A stretch of DNA of 64,000 nucleotides from Rostratula benghalensis (GCA_013399305.1 VXAI01000115.1:422167-486166), one strand, 5' to 3'. Counted from the first letter of the stretch, positions 29,591-44,353 are shown. Notes: generated by a model not told the origin, from the sequence alone. A program made the numbers and translations.

Positions 29591-32500
29591 CATGTATTGG
29601 CTCGAGAAGAAAAGGGTTGAATTTCAAAATATACTTAATTTTAGTGTAGGAAGAAATGAATTACAAGATTGTAATGCAGATTAGAAAGAGAAGAAAGGAC
29701 TTGGATAAAGAAATTAAGCTGGGTGCATGTAAAGAGATGTAGAAGAAAGGTTATTTATCTTTCACACACCATTTACTCAAAAAGACATTTCATAAAAGAC
29801 TCCCGAGTAGCATATCTCTTCAATATGGGACCCAAAACACATTTCTGACAGCCATACATTATGCTGGAGGGAGAAAAAGTGAAAGACTCATTTTCCTGCA
29901 GATGCTAGTTATGCTCATGTCCATATGCTGGACTGAATGACCAGAGGAATAGCCTTTACAAGGGACCATTTTCTCTTCAGGGCTGTCCTTTTGCCTGATG
30001 CATGCTCCTCTGCAGCCAAGACAACCGAAGCATCACAACAAGAAGGACCTGTTTCTTCTTCTCTCCTCTCTGCTGTCCTCATCTCATGGGAAGTGTGTGC
30101 TGAGTTAAATCATGGGGCATCCTGTGGTACACCAGTCACCACATCAACTGCAGTGACCTCTCCAATTGCTGGGAAAGAGTGAAGAGAAGAGGCGGTGTCA
30201 CCATATGGAGACCATTTCTGACTTCACCGGGGACAAGAGTTCAACACGTCTGAACCCCAAACTAGAATCTCTGAATATGAATGAACTTTTGAGTGATGTA
30301 AGGTATTTCATAAATATTCCTAGTGGACATGATTCGTGTTTTATTAGGCCAGCTGTATATTAATATGCTATGTGTGAGGTCATCATGGTTTCTGTTCATA
30401 TGCATTCCACATGCGCTTGTTTTCTAGGGGAATTTTAGTTGCTCGAGTAGTCTAAAATAAATACAAATAAATTAAAGGGTGACATGAAGAATAAAAGAAC
30501 ATTGCAGCAAAATAGTAAGAACGCATATAAGCCAGTGTCACACCCTACAAAATTGCACCAGGGAGAGCATAAACACCAAGTTGGCAGGTGGAGATGACAT
30601 GCAAGCTGTCTCTTGGAGCCAGGAGGGACTGTACAGATCAACATTGCTGCCTCTGAATTGGGTTTCTTATCAGAAGAGCATTCTGTATTATTTTTTGTGC
30701 TTGTTAACTCAAAGCAATAAACATGTAACTTAAAAGCTGCTTATACAAAAACTTAACTTATTGGATGTCAGTGACTAAACTTCCAGCTACATCATGCAAC
30801 ACAATGGGACAGTGAGAGTTGAAGCCAAGGTTTTCACAAGATGTAGTTCTTGCAAGTGCTCTGTGCTCCTAGAGGGAACCCTACAGTGAAGCAGCCTCAG
30901 TGGATCGATCTGGGTTTGGAAGAAGGGAGAAGAGTCTTCACTGCACAGGAGCTCCTACACTCTGGTCCCCGGGGCCGCTGCTGGTGGCTGGGGAGAGTTG
31001 CCCGGTAACAAGGAGCTGCCGCCTTCTCATTTCCAGCTGTTGAATTGCATTGAAGGTAGCTGCATAACACCGGAACAGAAACCCAGTTCATCATTTAACA
31101 TAACAAAATAGGAGCCATTTAATGGCATCTCTAAGTTGCTTACCAGGATATCATAGATCCTTACTGGCAAAGCAAGCAAAACCATTTGAACCTTTTGCCA
31201 CAAGGACCATTTCTCCTGTGGATGTGTTTTATTTTAACCAGGTAGAAAAGCTGGTAAGTCATCAGTAAGTGCTTGTGCTAATCAGCGCAGTGATGCTTTC
31301 GTTTGGTCACTCGCTTTTTTCCTATTAACAGCAGGAAACACTGACCTCCTTGCTGAAGCCAAGTGTATCCATTCTTTTTTTTTTTTTTTTCTCCCTTATT
31401 AAAAAAACAAACAAAAGGGATGACATAAGTAAAATTCCACAAATGTGAAGAGCCTTAAACAGAACTCAGTCACTGTTTCCATATTATGTACACCCACACC
31501 CCTGGCCCACTATCTGTGTATATACAGTGGCTGAAAATACATTTACTAAATATGATTAAGATGACATTTTGCCCTCTGGACTACATCTTTATTACTTCGT
31601 ATTCCAAATAGATGAGTCTTTGCAGCAGATTTCCAGCACATCCATGTTGCAAAATGAAAACCGGGTTTTCTGTAATCTTTTATTGATTAGCTCCTTGTTT
31701 CAACAAGATTTGTCAGTGGGATGGCTGTAACCTCTGGCATGTGTGAAGGATGGAGAAAAGGTAATAGCAGATGGGAGCAGGATCAGAAATAGACATAACC
31801 TAGAAAAAGAAAAGTAATTTTTGGAAAGTGCATGCAAAGATATGTATTAAAATATCAAGATCTAGATTTCTGTTTTGGATGGAAAGTAGAATATCTGGTC
31901 TGCTGTTTTCTCCATCCAAATACATTTTTATATTGTAATAACAACAACAATAATAATAGCAAGAATTCTGAGTTTAATTCTAAGACAGAAAGTGTTCTGT
32001 TTTGGTTTTGTCTTGTTTTATGTTGTTTATGTCTGAGAGAAATTCCGGCTGTCCAGTTTGGGAGGGAATTGAGAAGTGAATGAGGCCTGTTAACATCTTT
32101 GTGGGAGACAAAGAAAAATGGTTGTGGTGGTCAGGCCAGGCCAGATGGTTATCCTGCTGTAAGCCTGCCATCATTGAGGAAAGGAGTTTCCAGAGGTCAT
32201 GCTGTTAAGCAGCCTGTCATGGACTGCCATGAAATTTCCATATCCCACAGCTGGAGGGAAGGAGAATGCCCGCAAAACCCCCAAACAGTAAACTGAAAGG
32301 AGGTGTGAGGTACAGACCATGGCTAAGAAATTCTGGGAACAAAAGGTGGTGTTGATGTGGGCATGGGTGTGGGAGGCAGTCCGGCAAAGGGCTGCTCGAG
32401 AAGCCTGCATCTGCTCTTTCAGAGGGCAATGGAAACAGAAAGAAAAGAATATCCGTTTTGGTTTAAATTAAAAGAATCATAGTTCAGCAACATGTTATTT

Positions 32501-32939
32501 TTGCCAAGAAAATTAGGGAGGGAGAGGGATAGGTAGGTGAAGTATCACTTCCCTTTTCAATTACATATTGCTCTGAAAGCTATGGTAATGTGGCAGTACA
32601 TTGCTAGTGAGAGCTAGTTTTGAACCTGTGTTGCACTACATTTAGCTGACGTTGGTACTTAAAATGGGCTAGAAGTACCTGTCAAGAAAACACGTTTCAT
32701 TCACATGCAAGCAGGTCTTCAGGTAGACATCTTCACGCACTCTTGTCTGTAAGAAAGTTTTGCATTTTATGAAGATACTGCCACTGTGGAAAGAAGAAGA
32801 GACAAGAGGCATATAGGGAAACAAAACTGGTCTTTAACACCTTCCATAGCTGCACACAAATATGCACATATACGTATCTCTATATCCACATGTGTCTTAC
32901 TGTGTCCCAGCATCCTACAAACACAAAGCTTCTTGCAAC
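29591..32939. other. Intergenic sequence, no gene recognised
   Basis: AT-rich sequence with a T-run at about 31375-31391 and an (AAC/AAT)n-like stretch near 31937-31960. The segment 30900-31090 is more GC-rich, with a possible acceptor TCATTTCCAG, but no exon with coding character could be defined. Confidence 0.65.
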
Positions 32940-33042
32940 ACTTCTCTGGGACAGGAAGGTATTATTCCTGTTTACAGACTAGAAAGCTGAAATCTCAAGG
33001 TGAGGAAGTTCAAACGTAAAACCCAGGAAGAGCTGGGATTGT
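32940..33042 (-). mobile_element. MIR-like SINE relic
   Basis: The plus strand has GGTATTATTCCTGTTTACAG, then AAGCTGAAATCTCAAGGTGA and CCCAGGAAGAGCTGGGATT. This follows the reverse complement of the MIR core (TTATCCCATTTTACAGATGA, GGAAACTGAGG, then GGGATT). It is diverged; the assignment is by eye. Confidence 0.45.
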
Positions 33043-36000
33043 CTTTATTTTTTTTTAAGTCCAAGGGTTTTTTTTTTTTTATGTCTGAGGTTTATAATAG
33101 AATCTTTACTTACCAGTGTTTGACATGATTTCAAAATTGCCATGGCAAAGAGAAAAACCGTAGGATAGAACAGCATTCAAATAAAAGGAGTGGTTTATTG
33201 TTTCTTTTTAAATTGAGAGAGAAAAAATATTTTCCATTCTTAGTTGTATCAGAACAGTAACTGAAAAATGAAAGTCCAGTTCTTCAAACAAGTAATGTAT
33301 CTTTGCTACCATTGATGCCAGTTGGGTCTGCAAGCTCTACCACAGGAAGAAGTGAATAAGCGGTTGAGAAAACCTCTGAATGAATTACACTCAGATCACA
33401 ATAATTAAAGCCCTTCTTTCATCTTAAGGACGAGAAACGGAAAACCAGTGTTCCAAAAGACCCAGTTCAGCACCATTGTATTTTGGCTTGGGCAGACTAG
33501 CGCACCATGCAAAACACCCCTGTAAAAAGAATATAAACAGGGAAAAGCAGATCTGGAGAAGCAGGAGCCCCTTTTACAGACTGGTGTCAGGGGTAAATTA
33601 ATCCACCCCCACTGCAGGACATGGGTTGGGGCTTTCTTCAGCCTGTGGTGCTTGCCCTTCTCCCTGAGGAGCACACCCTTACTTCCTATAAGCAATGTTA
33701 TGAAGCAGTGGAGGTGATGGAGAAGGGAACTGTGATATTGTGGCGTACAGAGAGGACACTCAGCAGGGAATAGGGTATCTCCTATGTTAACCTCTTTCAG
33801 TATCTTATCTAGTGTCTGTATATTGTATAAGAACCCAGCCTAACACTGGACACTGTGCTCTGCTACAGATTCTTTGCTACATTTACTCATAAATGACTTG
33901 TGTTGACTGTCTCCAAAGGAAACCTGGTCAGCCAGTGGTTGCCCTTTGTCTATAATCACATTGCTTTCATCTGTGGTTTGGCACCAGCTGTACCATAATT
34001 ATAGCTTGCTTCTAAGTTATTTAACCAGAAATTCAAATTTTAAGTCCCAGAAATTGCACATTGGTTATAACTAAGAAAAAAAATTTAGTATCCCTTTAAG
34101 GACCCAGCGTTAAGCAGAATACTACTGAGTAAGCCAAACCTATCACAAGAAAAACACCTTAATATCTGACAATAACCCCACCCTCCAGTCGTTATCTGGC
34201 TAGAAAATTAAGTTCAGCTGTTTTCTTACTAAAGTTTTCCAGTTCTTATTTTTATTAAGTGTGCATTGTTTATATATTGTGCTCTAAAAGTATTTTATTA
34301 CATAAATGTTTGTATTGAGGGAGGGAGGAAAGGGTGGGAAAAAACCCAACAAATAAATACAGCTTTTTTAAGGCTTTCAGTGTGTACATATGCTGCAAGG
34401 AAGTACCTCACAACGTGGCTTACTATATGCCAGGTGCATTTGCTGCCTGAAAATGCAGCTCAGCCTTCCAGACCATGGGCAACCCTGTCAAAACTAGAAA
34501 TCTGTGGTATGCCCATTGCTTGTGCAGGCACCAGCTTTTAGGGCAGGTGTGGTAAGTCCACAGCCAAAACATGTTTTGGGGACAAAGCCCACTAAATCCC
34601 ACATAAGGTATTCTGAAATCAGGGGACTCAGTGTGCATGGGCTGCATGAGCCACACGCTGTCAGCAGAGGAGCTGCCCTCACTGTGCAGTGAGGTGGGGT
34701 CCTAGCAAGGCCAACCAGAGCCTTTCAGGGAGTTCAGTGGGAGATGAAGGGGAAAGATGACATACCTACTGCACTGCTGCTGCCCTGCATCTCCCACAGG
34801 CAGTGCCATGCTTGGGCCTTCAGGCAGAAAAGGGCTCATGAGATCAAAGCTTTGTGTTAGGTGCAGAATGTAAAGTTAAGAGGCTGTGACAATGCCACTG
34901 GTGTGACTCCTGCACACCAGTTAAGCCATAAGACACATAAGTTCAAGTGTGGTCCCATGTGTGTACATCCTACATAGCTATTTGTGTTCATTGCCCATGG
35001 TGAAGACAACTGCCTTCCCGTGTGCTTCAGGTTTCTTGACTCAAGGTGCTCGGCTATGGCTGCATCCAGAACCTCATGCAGGGAGTGATAAAGGTGACCC
35101 TAGAATCACCTCATGTACCAGCACACACTTACCCAGAGGGCAGAGGCATCCAACCTCCAGCATCCCTCAACATCCCTCTCTCGCCATGTGCTGAGATATC
35201 TCCTGAGTAATACCCTGCAGCCTGATACCCACCACAGACAAGCTTCAGCACAAACCGTTCCCATGTACCAATCTCTGTACCCCGGTCCTCTCTCCACATC
35301 CATCACTGCACCAGGGGAGTAGTGCTCCCATCCCACTCCTTGGAGGAGCATGAAGGGCTCCTCTGGCCCACCCACAAGGGGGATGCTCAGCTCCTCCTGC
35401 TGTGCCTGGGAATGCTGCCTCCATCCCCAAAGGGCTCCCTCGAGGCACACTCCCTTTTTCCTTCCCCATGCTCCACTTTAAATATATATATCACTATGGC
35501 ATTGTGCAGCTTCCGACAGGGGCCGATAAGCAGATTGCAAAGGCCCCTTTTTTTTTTTTCTTTTTTTTTTCTGAAAAGGCAGAAACCTAATGCAAATGAC
35601 ATTCACTGTGCTTTTTGATATGTGCACCCCGGTGCTTATCAGCCCAATTGTACACCAGGGAAAGAAATGGCAGGATTGTTCTCCTTGTCCTCCATGGAGT
35701 TTAACAAGGAAAACTGTGAAACTCTTTGTGTTACAGTCAAGTGTAACTGAGGCCTTCACATTTCCAGAAGTAAAGTGGGTTCTCTGGCCAAACTAAAGAA
35801 AGTGGAGAAGTGCCAAAGGAAACATTTTTGTCCAGCTTAGCTTATCTGATGTTACCAGCATGTAGTGATACTTTATCGTAGCAAGTTATTTCCTCTGTTA
35901 AACATAGAAGCAAGAGCAAGTATGGATAAACAATGCATGCAACCAAACCCCAAACATTTAACTATTTTAGTTTACAACGGCGGGAAGCAGGGGTTGGGAG

Positions 36001-38224
36001 TAAGAGATAAAATTAAGCATTCCTCAAAGAGCCCAACTAAAGCTTTCTGTGCTGAAATTGTCTCAATCAGAGAAGAAATCCTGAAGCACAGAGTGAGTGG
36101 CTGTCTGGTATCCAAAAGATCTTGGAGAGCCCAGGTCTGTGTGGGGTTGGGGTGGGCGACTCAGGAAGAGATATCTCAGATCTCATGGCTTGGAAAATTC
36201 ACAGGAGGAAGCAAACATCTCACCTGCCTTTGGACACATCTGAAGCAGAGGTTTGTGCCTGACCTATAGATGCCAGGCTTTCCTCATGGCAAGCAGAAAG
36301 TCATAGACACCTTCAGGGGCACAATTCACCTGAGCTATTTCAAGTGTCTGCTTTGCAATTAAATGATTCACACACTGAATACATACTCATCAGTTAAAAA
36401 GAAATCACTCCATAGTGGATGTCTGTGTTGTTAATATTAATATTTAATCAGGAAAGCCCATAGATCATCACAAAACTTCCTTGTGGCAGTTGCCATCAGC
36501 CATCATCTTTGGCCACTGTGAGCTGTATGGCTTTGCCCACCTGAGTGACAAAGGGAGGAATGGAAACCAGAAACCTTCTTTCCTATCAATAATATCCTAA
36601 CCCTCCACAGCAAATGCGTAAAGCTGCACTGCGACAAGGAAAAGAGCAAGGATTATCTTCCCAAATAATACAGTTTCACACTTGTCCTTCCATCCTAGAA
36701 TCCTACAATTGAAGTATTTAGAAAATCTCATTGCATGCCAGACCAGGAGCTTCTGAGCACAACAGTACCCACAGAAATATTTACAAGACAAAGTATATGG
36801 TACAGTAAGTTTTACTCATTACCACTATAAATCAGTCATTAGCATAACAGTTTTGCAGCAGAGCTGTTTGTTAGGAAGATAGGTTCTCATGCTTCCAAAA
36901 TGACATACAAAGTGCCAAAGGGATTTTCCAGGATGAAGGACTGAAGTTGCTAAGTGTGTCTAAGACATGATTTTTGTGCTGTAGCATCCTGTTATCTCTG
37001 TGGCTGGAAGATGAGGAGCAGATCCAAGTGCTTTTAACATATGAGGATATTCAATGAGCCCTCTGGTGTGAGGAGGGAGGACAGAGTCTGATCCTCCCCA
37101 CCAGGGAGGCCATGGCCAATCTCATTTGATTTATGATTGCTTAAACTCTTGTTGGTTAATTAAGATTTAGTGCAATGTATGTATGGTGAATTATGTGGGG
37201 TTATGAAAAGAAAGCTCTGGCTGAATGTCCAGAACAAGGTCTAGGTTGCAAAACCTCTATGTGGTGGTGCAATGATGGCTCAGCTGGTCTTCAGGGCTAG
37301 CTCAGGTAAAGCTGTGTCAGCACTTGGCCACCCATCCCATTGCCTGGAGAGTGAGCCATGACCTGGGACGTCGTTTCCCTACTGATAATCCTTCTGCCAA
37401 TGGGCCTTGTTTGCACATAAAAATGTACTTTGACATGGAGAGTTCCAGCTTCTGCCTATACCTTTCCAGTAAGTTGGGCAGGGTGAGACATAGACTTTTC
37501 TGATAGCATATACTGATTCATAGGCTAGGACATTCACTGATGCACCAGCAAAAGGTGTGTTTGCTAACCCTCATGCACATCAAACAGGTACTGATAACAA
37601 AAACATATTCTGCAGAAGGTCCCAAGGTCCCCAAGGCTGAACAGAGCTTCGTGTCTCATTACCTGCCACCAATCCTTGGAAGCCATCTAAAATTATCCAT
37701 GGCTTCTCTAGTGTAGTTCAGTTGGCATTGAGAATTAACAAAAAAGCATGTGTAAACATCTAGAGGTAGAAAAAGCAACATATAGGAACTGTATCTTGGT
37801 AGCCTACATCTACCAAGGGAAGCATCCAAGAGAAAGCTACACAGAACATATGTATTTAAGCTTTGATATGTTTTCCAGAAGATCCTTAAGAGCCCCTATG
37901 TAAATTCATGATGCTGAAGGCCAAGAGGCCTTGATGCAGAATGAGATCAATCACCACTGAGCCTCTGGCAGAGGCTTATGTTCTTTTCTCATGTGGAGAT
38001 GTGCATCTAGATTCACGAGTAGGATCCAGATCCTAAACACAGATTGAGAACATCAATGTCATTGTGAAATTAAACTTCTCCGTCAAGTCCTGGATATTTT
38101 CCTGTAGACTATCCTCAAAATTTTATGTTAAAAGAAGAAGGAAACCAAACAAATCCTGAATCTAAATGTAGTCTAATAAGATTGGAGTCTACAACAAATG
38201 CCCTTCTTTTGGGCCCCTTGCCCC
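33043..38224. other. Intergenic sequence, no gene recognised
   Basis: Includes T-runs near 33068-33080 and 35549-35571. The GC-richer segment at 34400-35470 has several overlapping short ORFs on both strands, typical of composition and not of a gene. Confidence 0.65.
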
Positions 38225-38689
38225 CTGGAGCAGGTCCAGAAAAGGACAACGAAGCTGGTGAGGGGTCTGGAGATGAGGAGAGGCTGAGAGACCTGAGGTT
38301 GTTCAGCCTAGAGAAAAGGAGGCTGAGGGGAGACCTTATCGCTCTCTACAACTACCTGAAAGGAGGTTGTAGAGAGGTGGGGGTCAGTCTCTTCTCCCAT
38401 GTCACAGACAATAGGACAAGAGGAAATGGCCTCAAGTTGCACCAGAGGAGGTTCAGGTTGGATATCAGGAAAAGCTTTTACACTGAAAGGGTTATTAAGC
38501 ATTGGAATGGGCTGCCCAGGGAAGTGGTTGAGACACCATCCCTGGAGGTATTCAAGGATAGGTTGATATACTGCTCAGTGACATGGGTTTGTAGTGGGCT
38601 TTTTTATCAGTTAGGCTGATGGTTGGACTAGATGATCTTAAAATCCCTCTCAACCTAGACAATTCTATGATTCTATGATTCCATGATTC
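38225..38689 (+). mobile_element. CR1 LINE 3' fragment with intact C-terminal ORF2 segment
   Basis: The plus frame reads the conserved end of CR1 ORF2: [20 protein letters not shown], then [40 protein letters not shown] and SLEVFKDRL. The 3' UTR follows and ends in ATTCTATG-type octamers (about 38660-38689). It is 5'-truncated, as is normal for CR1. The open frame over about 390 nt suggests a fairly young insertion. Confidence 0.95.
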
Positions 38690-41600
38690 ATCAAGAAATT
38701 GAGATCTTCAGGAAGTACCTGTAATTCTAAGTTTCCTAACTAATCTAAGCAATCTCCGGTTCTCTTCTGGGGAATTTATTTAACTAATTTATATAAATAA
38801 AGTTAGAATAAGCCCCTGAAGTATAAAAGGCTCCAAATCTCCAAGAATTTTTTAGTGGTTTGCAGTAGGCTGTGATGGGCTTCATCTAAACAGGACAAGG
38901 TAGGATAAACAGTACATGGATATCCAACTACATAATCATTTTCCTAGTGTACTTGCAGACATGCCCACATAACATCTAAAACTGAGTCTTGTGAACACCA
39001 ACAATTCTGTGAGTATGAAATAAAACCAAATCAAATGAGCCAACAGAAAGATTGCATTGTACAGAGGAAGCTGGTCACTAGTTCTGTGGGGATGCGGTGG
39101 CTGCACCCACACTGAGACAATTCATCCCCTCGTACCACGCTCCACCTGCCAGGTACAGTGTCCTGAGTAGTGCATCAGTTCAGAACATCAGCTCAGAGCT
39201 GATGTGGAACTAGGAGGTGTGGGGGGATAGGAGAGGGCATGGGGAATCCTCTGCTTTGGATGTGGTTTGACTTTAGCACAGTCAGCTTTAATATGTTGGT
39301 TTATGGATCCAGCTATAACATCTGCAGGAAATCTCAGGACCAGGGCACTGGGGCTTGCCCAGCCAGTACTGATGTACCCAGCAGCTCAACTATTCTCATC
39401 CAATTGGCCTGACACTGACCAAGGCAGCAACAGCAGAAAACCCAAATCCAAGAAGTCTTTGCTTTTGTTTCTTCATCTGTGGGAATCACACAGAGGACTG
39501 TGATTGGAATCAAAGGGTTTGTGATGAGGAAAATAAAAAAGCCCAAGGGACACTGATGGGTTTGAAAGACTTCAAGTTTGTTTACAACCACTTCTTTTTC
39601 CTTTTTCCTCATTATCTGGGACTTTGGGACTACTGTAGCATGAAAGCATCTTAAAGTGGAAAGGTTAGGACACTCATGGAAAGATACTGAACATTCCAGC
39701 ATGAAAGGATCTTCTTACAACCAGCAGCAGTAGTGCTCTCAAGGTTACTTTTATGTGTGGGCTTTAGCCCATCTTGACTCAAAAGACCTTATGTCTCCCT
39801 GCAATTATAAATGAGACTGACTGAACTTTTCAACAGCCCTGTTTATATTTACACATTCTTGTCTGGTTAAAAAATTGAGGAGTTTTTTTTGTTGTTGTTT
39901 TTGTTTTTGTGGGTCTTTTGTGTTTTCCTTCTGTGACTGCAGCATATTTGAAAAAAAAAACCCCCACCACACCCTGAAATGTCAACTATATCAAGAGGAG
40001 ACAACAGTGACTGTCTGGGATTACTCTAGTCACTTTCTTTCCTGCAAAACAAGAATGATAAATTTATATCTGCTTTTATACGTAGGGGAATATCTTGAGT
40101 CTTCCAGGAATTATTGATTGTTTAGACAAATATTTTTGTAGCTGGGGATAACAGCAAAACTTGGTACATTGCTGAGATGTGCTTGTGTCTTCAGAGTCTC
40201 CTGATCTCTTCCATCACAGCCATGTCCATCTTCACCACAAGGTTCTGCTTTGCTATGGAAGTCTCATTCATGTCAGTGCAGCTTTGCAAAGAAGCAGTGT
40301 GACAGAAACATGTATTTCCCCCAATATAGAAAAACATATTCTTCCACAATCTTGTGGATGCCTTAAAGAGATGAACGTGTGTCTACTAAATCTATGTTAA
40401 TTAGAGACACCAGCAAAATTGAAGTAACTTCTTCAAGTGTTGGGATTTCCTCTCTCTGACAGCCTTTCCACTGTTACCATCAAAATCAATAGAAGTAATC
40501 TGGCTCAGAGCACACTAATTGAGGCTTTTCTGACATCTCCATAATGCAAGTGAAGATGAAAAAATGAAGCGTTTTTCGAACCTTTGTTGAAAACCCTATA
40601 CTGTAACACAAATCTTTCTTCTTCTGTCTTTTTTACAAGGAACATTATTTTAATCCTTGCTTAATTCTCTCTTGAAGCTTGTTTTACTGTGTTCTCTTCC
40701 CTCTTCCCCTTCTCCATCTGCAATGTGCAAAAAGCACTTCCCTTCCCCCTTCTGTCTGTATTTTACTATTCCTGTTCCCACAATGACTCAGGAGAAAGGA
40801 GGAGTCTGTTGTCTGTTGTACAGAAGAGATATTCATAGCTCAACATACTCTTTTTCATAACAGCTTGACATTATTTAGTCATTGTATCCTATAAGCCACT
40901 GAAAGTTGCAAACCTAAACGTGAATCTTCATGTTCCTCTTACTGATTTTTTTTTTTCAAACTGTAATGCTCATTTATCAAGATCTTTGTGAATTCAAGTC
41001 CTGTTCATCAAAGTGCTTGCTACTCTTCCCAATATAGTGGGCTACCAAATGAGAAATACTGAGTACTAAGCGTACTCTTTAATGCATTATTGAAGTTATT
41101 CATGAAATATTGAATGGCCAAAGACTTAGGCCCTTGTAAATGTCCATTTCACACATTTGCCTTTTCTCACCACAGAACACTGATAAAAATTTTCTGAGCA
41201 GCGTTTTCCAATCTCTTTTTCAATTCTCTTCATTTACTGTGTATACATATCATGCATGGGGATATCAGGTGAGCTGGTAGCAAGACCTTGCCAAATGGAG
41301 GAGATATTGCACTTCCCCGTTTACAAAAAATACATTGGAATAAATCTATTTCCTTCTCTTGGAAGGACATTGCCTTACTTTGGCACAACCTGTCCTTGAA
41401 CAATTTTCCTAAGTTATACTTTTTTTCCCCTGAGACTTACAAGTTGCTGGTTTGTGTCTGGCTGTAAAGCCTTTAATAAGTAAATGAAAATTGCCAATTG
41501 AAAGTGAGTTGAAAATAAATGGAAAGTTTTTCAATAGCTGAACTGAGCAAATTGTGCAAAAATAAGCAGGATGGTCTCAATCTACTTTCCAGCAGGCAGT

Positions 41601-43299
41601 TGTAGAACGATGTGCAGTGGGGAGCAAGAAACAGAGCAAGTGCTGATGCCATTTATCCCATCACCTGTACCTCATTAGAGCTAACCATTTTGTCAAAGCA
41701 CACGGTGCATAACTGTTTAGTGTTTACCAGAAGACCTAAATTCCTAATGTCTAGATGTTATTTGATTTTGTATGGCTTTCAGATTGCAGGCTGTGGTAGG
41801 AAGAATTGGAGGGTAAACCATCCAGGAAAGACTTCAAAATCCTAGAGAATTTGCATCCCTCTGCTTGAGTAAAATCAGCGGCAAAACTCTTTCTGACTTC
41901 AGTGAAAGCAAAGTTGGGTGATGTCTCAGTGTGTTTGAAAGCTGTTTTATATTTGATCCACTCAATCAATTGACGATACATGCATTAAATAAGAACCTAC
42001 TGGACATCTCTTCCCTCTCACGTACCTAAGCTGGTCTGCTGGAAGATGTAAAAAGTCCTACACCTTCCTCTGCAAAAGGATGGCAGTAGATGTGAGAAGC
42101 AGTCACCCCATCCCTCCTGCCCGCTGTGTCATTCTCACCAGAACTCTGGTGTTCCAGGGCTGCTCCTGAAGGCAATGCTGGAATATGCAGAGGTCTCTCA
42201 TCCCAGGTCAAGGTTAATTTTTAGAGTGGAAAGGATTAAAAATACAAAGAGTGTAGCTCCTTGACCTTAAAGCACCCCTGCCTACCACAACTTCACGATT
42301 TGCTGTCCCCTCCAAACCAGGTGCATCACAGCTAATGTCTCAGCAGGCAATATTTTGGGGTACTGGGGCAAGTCACAGCCAGTGTAATCTGTATTTTGTA
42401 TCTCTAAAAGGGGACATAGCCTGCTCATGTGCATCAGAGTCAGCAGAGTTATGGTATTATGTACATCAAAGTACTCCTTTTCTGCAGGTCACTTCAAGCC
42501 TATTTGTGATTTTAATGGGACAAATGGTAGTATTAAATAGTTGCCTTGGTAGCAAGTGAGTCTAGCCCATTCATTTAACTTAACAAAAATAAAATAAACA
42601 TAACATTTTCCTGCTGAAAATAAATGGGAAATGAACTTAAACCAGATATTTAAGTAACAAAGACCTTTCGTTTTTATTATTTCCACCATAATAATTTGTA
42701 GTTGTTTTGACTGCTTCAACAGCATCTAGTGGCAATGAAGTAACTGAAAAACAACATAAATCACTGAATCAGAGCTTACTAAGTCAAGTAATATCATTAC
42801 CTCTGTATTCCTATTTAGGTGACTTGCTATATTTGCATGGTTCCAAGGTGAAAAGAATGTGTGCTTCTTTAGGAACATATAGCTGGGTGGTTGGGAAAAA
42901 GCATATAGAGAATAATAATAAAAACGCATGCAGCTAAACATGGAAAGACAAGGCTGGGTTACTGTCACACTTGTTCTCAAAATCCATCTGTTTATCATGA
43001 ATTTTCATGTCTGTGCAAGCATGTTAAGAGATATACAGTGATGTGGTAGTTATTGGAATCATTACAAAAGCAGCAAACCTGAGGAGAAAGCCAGTTTTTC
43101 AACATTTTCTTTATTTTACAGAACAAGCAATAAAACACACTTGTAAAATTTTGAAACTTCACAGTTACACTGAGCAAGCCCTCGGTAAGAAAAGCGTAGT
43201 TTTGCAGCAGGTTTCAATTACATCTATAGTGGATTTCAGGACAGTTACATCAGCTCCTATATGCTGGGCAAACCAAGAGGCTGATTAGCGTGCATGAAT
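38690..43299. other. Intergenic sequence, no gene recognised
   Basis: AT-rich with GTTTTT-type and A-run simple sequence near 39880-39960. Short ORFs only, none with a recognisable domain. Confidence 0.65.
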
Positions 43300-44353
43300 T
43301 GTGCAAACAGGCAGCTTGTGGTTCTTCTCTTGGTTATGAGGATCAGGAATTAGCTGGATGGCTCCACTCAGGGGTTTGCAGGCGACAGCTCAATGTCCAA
43401 GTGGAAACCAGCGATGAGTGGTGATCCTCAGGGGTCAGTACTGGGACCAGTGCTGTTCACCATCTTTGTCAGAGAAGTGGACAGTGGGATCAAGCATACC
43501 CTCAGCAAGTTAGCCAATGACACCAAACTGTGTGGTGGTGTCAACACACTGGAGGGAAGAGATGATATTCAGAGGGATCTGGACAGACTTGAGAGGTGGC
43601 CCGTTCAAACCTCATGAAGTTCAACCAGTGCAAGGTCCTGCACTTGAGCCATAGCAATCCCAAGCTCAAAAACAGGCTGGGCAGAGGGAATGGCCCGAGG
43701 AGAAGGACTTGGGGGTGTTGGTGGATGAAAAGCTCAACATGAGCTGGCAATGTGCTCTGGCAGCATAGAAAGCCAACCACATCCTCGGCTGCATCAAAAG
43801 AAACATGGTCAGCAGGCTGAGGGAGGTGATTCTGCCCCTCTACTCTGCTCTGGCGAAGTCCCACTTGGAATGTTGCATCCAGCACAGGAAGAACATGGAC
43901 CTGTTGGAACAGGTGCAGGGGAGGGCCGCAAAGACGACCACAGGGCTGAAAAAACAAACTGACAGAGTTGGAGTTGTTCAGCCTGGAGTAGAGAAGACTC
44001 CAGTTTTGACATTATAGCAGCCTTCCAGTATCTGAAGGAAGCCTACGGGAGATATGAGGAGGGACTCTTTATCAGGGAGTGTAGCAGTAAGACAAGGCAT
44101 AACAGTTTTAAATTGAAAAAGGGGAGATTTAGGTTAGATATTAGGAAGAAATTATTTCCTGTGAGAGAGGGGAGGCACTGGAACAGGCTGTCCAGAGAAG
44201 CTGTGGAAGCCCCATCCCTGGAAGTGTTTAAGACCAGGCTGGATGGGGCTTTGAGCAACCTGGTCTAGTGGGAGATGTCCCTGCCCAGGGCAGGAGGGTT
44301 GGAACTTCATGATCTTTTAGGTCCCTTCAAACCCAAAGCGTTCTGTGATTCAA
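43300..44353 (+). mobile_element. CR1 LINE copy with broken reverse transcriptase
   Basis: The longest CR1 copy here. The frame at 43393-43617 shows the reverse-transcriptase core PQGSVLGPVLFTIF, then KLANDTKLCGG, where active CR1 has a F/Y-A-D-D-type catalytic box; one catalytic Asp is replaced by Asn. Frames then shift several times (ILPLYSALAKSHLECCIQ near 43830; NFLLISNLN is a shadow on the other strand). The 3' part runs through the fragment 'TGGATGGGGCTTTGAGCAAC' to 'GTTCTGTGATTC'. It is not able to move. It is 5'-truncated near 43300, with the border set by eye. Confidence 0.9.

Noticed and set aside
30897..31094. Locally GC-rich segment considered as an exon
   Set aside because: The only good acceptor and nearby GT would give a 19-nt exon, and no homology was recognised.
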